From Candidatus Parvarchaeota archaeon (lineage in GTDB: Archaea; Nanobdellota; Nanobdellia; Parvarchaeales; Parvarchaeaceae), in assembly GCA_023488405.1 (NCBI GenBank), contig JAMDDW010000037.1, positions 1 through 7,219 of the forward strand: 7,219 bases of DNA, written 5' to 3'. Made by a program: the position numbers and the translations under genes. The notes beneath the pieces are model-generated. The model was not told the origin of the DNA and did not search any database. It saw only the letters and a list, made by a program, of their open reading frames with translations. Below are positions 5,562 through 7,219 of the stretch, one piece after another. How positions within the stretch are numbered: the first letter of the stretch is position 1; the number at the start of each line of letters is the position of its first letter.

Positions 5562-5710
5562 GTGAACTACTCCAAGCTTACGCATGGAGCTTCTCGCTTC
5601 AACGAACTGACTTGCTTCAGTTTATGAAGTAGAGGTCTATTCTCCACTAGCATACTGGCAGGTTCCCTACCAAATAACGCTTTTATGATTATATTTCTTG
5701 CTGCGTTTAT
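5562..5710 (-). ncRNA. Omega RNA (reRNA) overlapping the tnpB 3' end
   Basis: TnpB nucleases are guided by an RNA made from the 3' end of tnpB and the right end of the element. At 5589-5570 (minus) there is a 20-base hairpin: eight base-pair positions with one T-T mismatch, closed by a GTAA (GNRA-type) tetraloop. It is followed at once by AGTTCAC, the common end of this scaffold type. A second hairpin with arms CTTCA/TGAAG lies at 5615-5629. The AAGCT/AGCTT arms overlap the first hairpin and would allow an alternative pairing. The 3' boundary near 5562 is fairly well supported; the 5' boundary is a guess from usual sizes. Confidence 0.5.
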
Positions 5711-6772
5711 ATCTCTGTCTATTTCTATTTTACAATATGGACATTTGAATATCTTTACCGATAAATCCAAATGCTCTATGTTTTTCTCCTCGCAGACACT
5801 ACAAGTTTGTGTAGTGTCTTTTGGATTTACTTTTACTAAAATCCTGCCAGCACTTTCAGCCTTGTAGGATAAATATGAAATAAACAAGCTCCAGGCAGCA
5901 TCATATATACTTTTAGATAGATGGTGATTTCTGGCCATACCTTGGATATTTAGGTTTTCAACTGCGATAAAACCATAGTTTTTCACGTATTCTGTGGATA
6001 ATTTGTGTGCAAAATCCTTCCTTTGGTTCTGTAGGTGCTCATAAGCTTTGTTTAGTCTTAGCTTTATTTTGTTCCTTCTGTTGGATCCTTTCTTTTTCCT
6101 TGCCAATTGCCTTTGAATCAAAGCTATCTTATCTGCCGTCTTCTGCAGAAATCTAGGATTTTCCACAAACCTGTAATTGCTGTCAGCAAGGAAATGCGTT
6201 ACTCCCACGTCTATACCAACTGCTTTTTCAGAGGTATTTGGCTTAACTTTTATCTGATTCTTTTCTTGATGCGGATTTTCAACTTGGATGCAGGCATACC
6301 ACTTGCCTGCCCTCTTGCTTATTATTATTCCCTTGACATTGCCTTTTATTTCCCTGTGAAACTCCGCTTCTACTTTTCCTACTTTTGAAAGGATTATTTT
6401 CTTGTTTCCTATGATAAAACCGCTTTGATTGTAGAATATTGATTTGAAATGGTCATAACTTTTGAACCTTAGCTTTCCTATTTTGTAGCCTTTCCTCTTT
6501 CTTCCTGCTAATGTATGGATGTTGTTCCATAATTGCTGATTTACCATCTGCAATGTCTTTGAGTAGACGTTTTTCAATTCAGGCTTGTCTTCTTTCAGCT
6601 TTACTAAAAGCTTTTGGGTGTCATATCTCTTTAGCTTTTTCCCTTCGTCTTTTGCCTTGTTCAGTTCCTCTAATAATTTGTTGTAAGTCCATTGGCATAA
6701 TTCCAATTGTATATTCAGTTCCGTTTCTACGACTTTGCTTGGATACAACCTAAATTTTTTATAACTCCTCAT
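5567..6772 (-). CDS. tnpB: TnpB RNA-guided endonuclease
   Basis: This 401-residue protein is the ancestor-type relative of Cas12: an RNA-guided DNA nuclease that cuts the element's empty donor site. The N terminus MRSYKKFRLYPSK is the usual start. The RuvC catalytic residues are all present: Asp188 in GIDVGVTHF, Glu272 in VENLNIQGM and Asp354 in DRDINAARN. The zinc-binding cysteines are Cys324, Cys327, Cys344 and Cys347. A basic coiled region (RKKKGSNRRNK) lies at about 225-235. The C-terminal REAP (393-396) precedes the hairpin that doubles as the omega-RNA end. The length is full, with no frameshift, so the nuclease is probably active. No tnpA lies in the window. Confidence 0.95.
   Translation of the reverse strand: MRSYKKFRLYPSKVVETELNIQLELCQWTYNKLLEELNKAKDEGKKLKRYDTQKLLVKLKEDKPELKNVYSKTLQMVNQQLWNNIHTLAGRKRKGYKIGKLRFKSYDHFKSIFYNQSGFIIGNKKIILSKVGKVEAEFHREIKGNVKGIIISKRAGKWYACIQVENPHQEKNQIKVKPNTSEKAVGIDVGVTHFLADSNYRFVENPRFLQKTADKIALIQRQLARKKKGSNRRNKIKLRLNKAYEHLQNQRKDFAHKLSTEYVKNYGFIAVENLNIQGMARNHHLSKSIYDAAWSLFISYLSYKAESAGRILVKVNPKDTTQTCSVCEEKNIEHLDLSVKIFKCPYCKIEIDRDINAARNIIIKALFGREPASMLVENRPLLHKLKQVSSLKREAPCVSLE
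5570..5589 (-). repeat. Right-end hairpin with GTAA tetraloop
   Basis: Arms CTCCATGC and GCTTGGAG (minus strand) pair with a single T-T mismatch around GTAA. It lies in the last codons of tnpB and is followed by TAGTTCAC, so it serves both coding and RNA-structure roles. Confidence 0.7.
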
Positions 6773-6792
6773 ATTTTATCTACTCTTTTTAT

Positions 6793-6801
6793 GTTTTATA
6801 C
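6793..6801 (-). promoter_or_regulatory. TATA box of tnpB
   Basis: GTATAAAAC on the minus strand is centred about 25 bases upstream of the tnpB ATG at 6772. The element carries its own archaeal-style leaderless promoter. Confidence 0.6.
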
Positions 6802-6816
6802 TTTTACCGTCTTTCA

Positions 6817-6838
6817 TCCCCTATCTCACAAAAGGGGA
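6817..6838 (-). repeat. Left-end hairpin of the tnpB element
   Basis: TCCCC and GGGGA arms (five base pairs) surround a 12-base A/T-rich loop. Subterminal hairpins near the left end are typical of IS605-type elements; its position about 45-65 bases upstream of tnpB fits. Confidence 0.5.
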
Positions 6839-6869
6839 ATTCTCGGCGGACTTGTTAAAAAAAGAAATG

Positions 6870-6879
6870 CTTTTATAAG
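6870..6879 (+). promoter_or_regulatory. TATA box of the right-edge gene
   Basis: CTTTTATAAG is centred about 26 bases before the ATG at 6901, predicting a leaderless transcript. Confidence 0.6.
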
Positions 6880-6900
6880 ATTAGTCTTCTTTTAAAGAGC

Positions 6901-7219
6901 ATGTTTAGGAAAAATACAAATAACGTGTTTAAAGGGCTTGATAAAGTAAGAAAGAATCTGGATTTAATTTTAGATAATTTGAAAAATGAAGATCCAGAAA
7001 ATATTTTGAAATTTCCATATAATGATCTATCGGATTACTTCAAGAATATAAAAATTGATCTTGTGAGAAAAAGAAAGGAAAGTTCAATGTTTCCAGGGAA
7101 ATCAGGCGATTATATAATAAAGAGTGGAAGCACTTATGACTATGACAGCAGTTTTATGAATGACAGCATTCCTTTGTTTTATATGTCAGGGATATACAGA
7201 ACAAGGCAAAAGACGAAGG
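6901..7219 (+). CDS. Hypothetical protein, N-terminal part (3' partial)
   Basis: From the ATG at 6901 the frame stays open for 106 codons to the right edge. The start is chosen because it lies 26 bases after a TATA-like box. The visible part is soluble and strongly charged: VFKGLDKVRKNLDLILDNL and DYFKNIKIDLVRKRKES look like amphipathic helices at about 9-27 and 45-62. A more mixed stretch follows with MFPGKSGDYIIKSGS (63-77) and LFYMSGIYRTRQ (92-103). There is no signal peptide or membrane span. I recognise no family. Base composition resembles the neighbours. Confidence 0.7.
   Translation, partial: MFRKNTNNVFKGLDKVRKNLDLILDNLKNEDPENILKFPYNDLSDYFKNIKIDLVRKRKESSMFPGKSGDYIIKSGSTYDYDSSFMNDSIPLFYMSGIYRTRQKTK

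Larger units (their letters stand above)
5562..6856 (-). mobile_element. IS605-superfamily element carrying only tnpB (IS1341-like)
   Basis: An intact tnpB is flanked by structure typical of this superfamily: the right-end hairpin followed by TTCAC near 5562, and a left-end hairpin at 6817-6838. No terminal inverted repeats or target duplication are expected for this family and none were seen. There is no TnpA transposase, so movement would need one in trans. The left boundary is uncertain: a GC-rich patch (6841-6856) ends abruptly against A/T-rich sequence, and I place the end there. Total length of about 1.3 kb is usual for tnpB-only elements. It sits between the end of B2 and the promoter of the right-edge gene without interrupting either. 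Confidence 0.6.

Noticed and set aside
6107..6388. Plus-strand frames within tnpB (also 5685-5867, 6511-6753 and 6707-6895)
   Set aside because: They lie antisense to an intact tnpB with full catalytic motifs and show no domain wording or initiation signals.
6776..6816. Possible 13-codon leader peptide upstream of tnpB (ATG at 6816, minus strand)
   Set aside because: It follows GGGG but is very short, highly basic and overlaps the tnpB TATA box and left-end hairpin; chance is the simpler explanation.

Overview
The window looks like a piece of an AT-rich archaeal genome. Hand-counted 60-base blocks run from about 25% to 45% GC. Most starts that are not inside an operon sit 24-28 bases downstream of an archaeal TATA-like box, implying leaderless transcripts, while the tightly coupled second gene of one pair has a strong Shine-Dalgarno sequence. 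Gene density is very high, with overlapping stop/start codons and interlocked promoters. The surface protein at the left edge has the DUF2341-type domain wording I associate with acidophilic ARMAN/DPANN archaea (Parvarchaeota/Micrarchaeota type). The lineage is an inference from style and composition, not proven.

Layout. 1-1664 (+): 3' end of a large, sequon-rich secreted or surface protein that is open at the left edge; it carries one full DUF2341 plus LamG-like module and the tail of a preceding copy. 1713-2231 (+): dCTP deaminase. 2272-2367 (-): a 31-residue single-span membrane protein with a good ribosome binding site. 2498-3145 (-): endonuclease III. 3181-3624 (+): Bcp/PrxQ peroxiredoxin, divergent from endonuclease III across only 35 bases that hold both promoters. 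3668-4335 (+): an overlapping pair of small three-span membrane proteins (A1, B1). 4332-4778 (-): a pyruvoyl decarboxylase of the SpeD family. 4890-5554 (+): a second, diverged copy of the membrane pair (A2, B2). 5567-6772 (-): an intact TnpB inside a tnpB-only IS605-type element of about 1.3 kb that also appears to encode an omega RNA. 6901 to the right edge (+): the start of an unrecognised protein.

How the parts relate. dCTP deaminase feeds the dUMP/dTTP route. Endonuclease III repairs oxidised pyrimidines, and the peroxiredoxin removes peroxides; their shared promoter region suggests related housekeeping or stress roles. The SpeD-family enzyme acts in polyamine synthesis. The most novel item is the duplicated two-gene membrane cassette that brackets it. 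All four proteins share three spans and a short K-x-P motif after the first span, so the two subunits may themselves be homologous and form a complex of unknown function. No stretch longer than 300 bases lacks a gene. I saw no rRNA, tRNA or CRISPR array.
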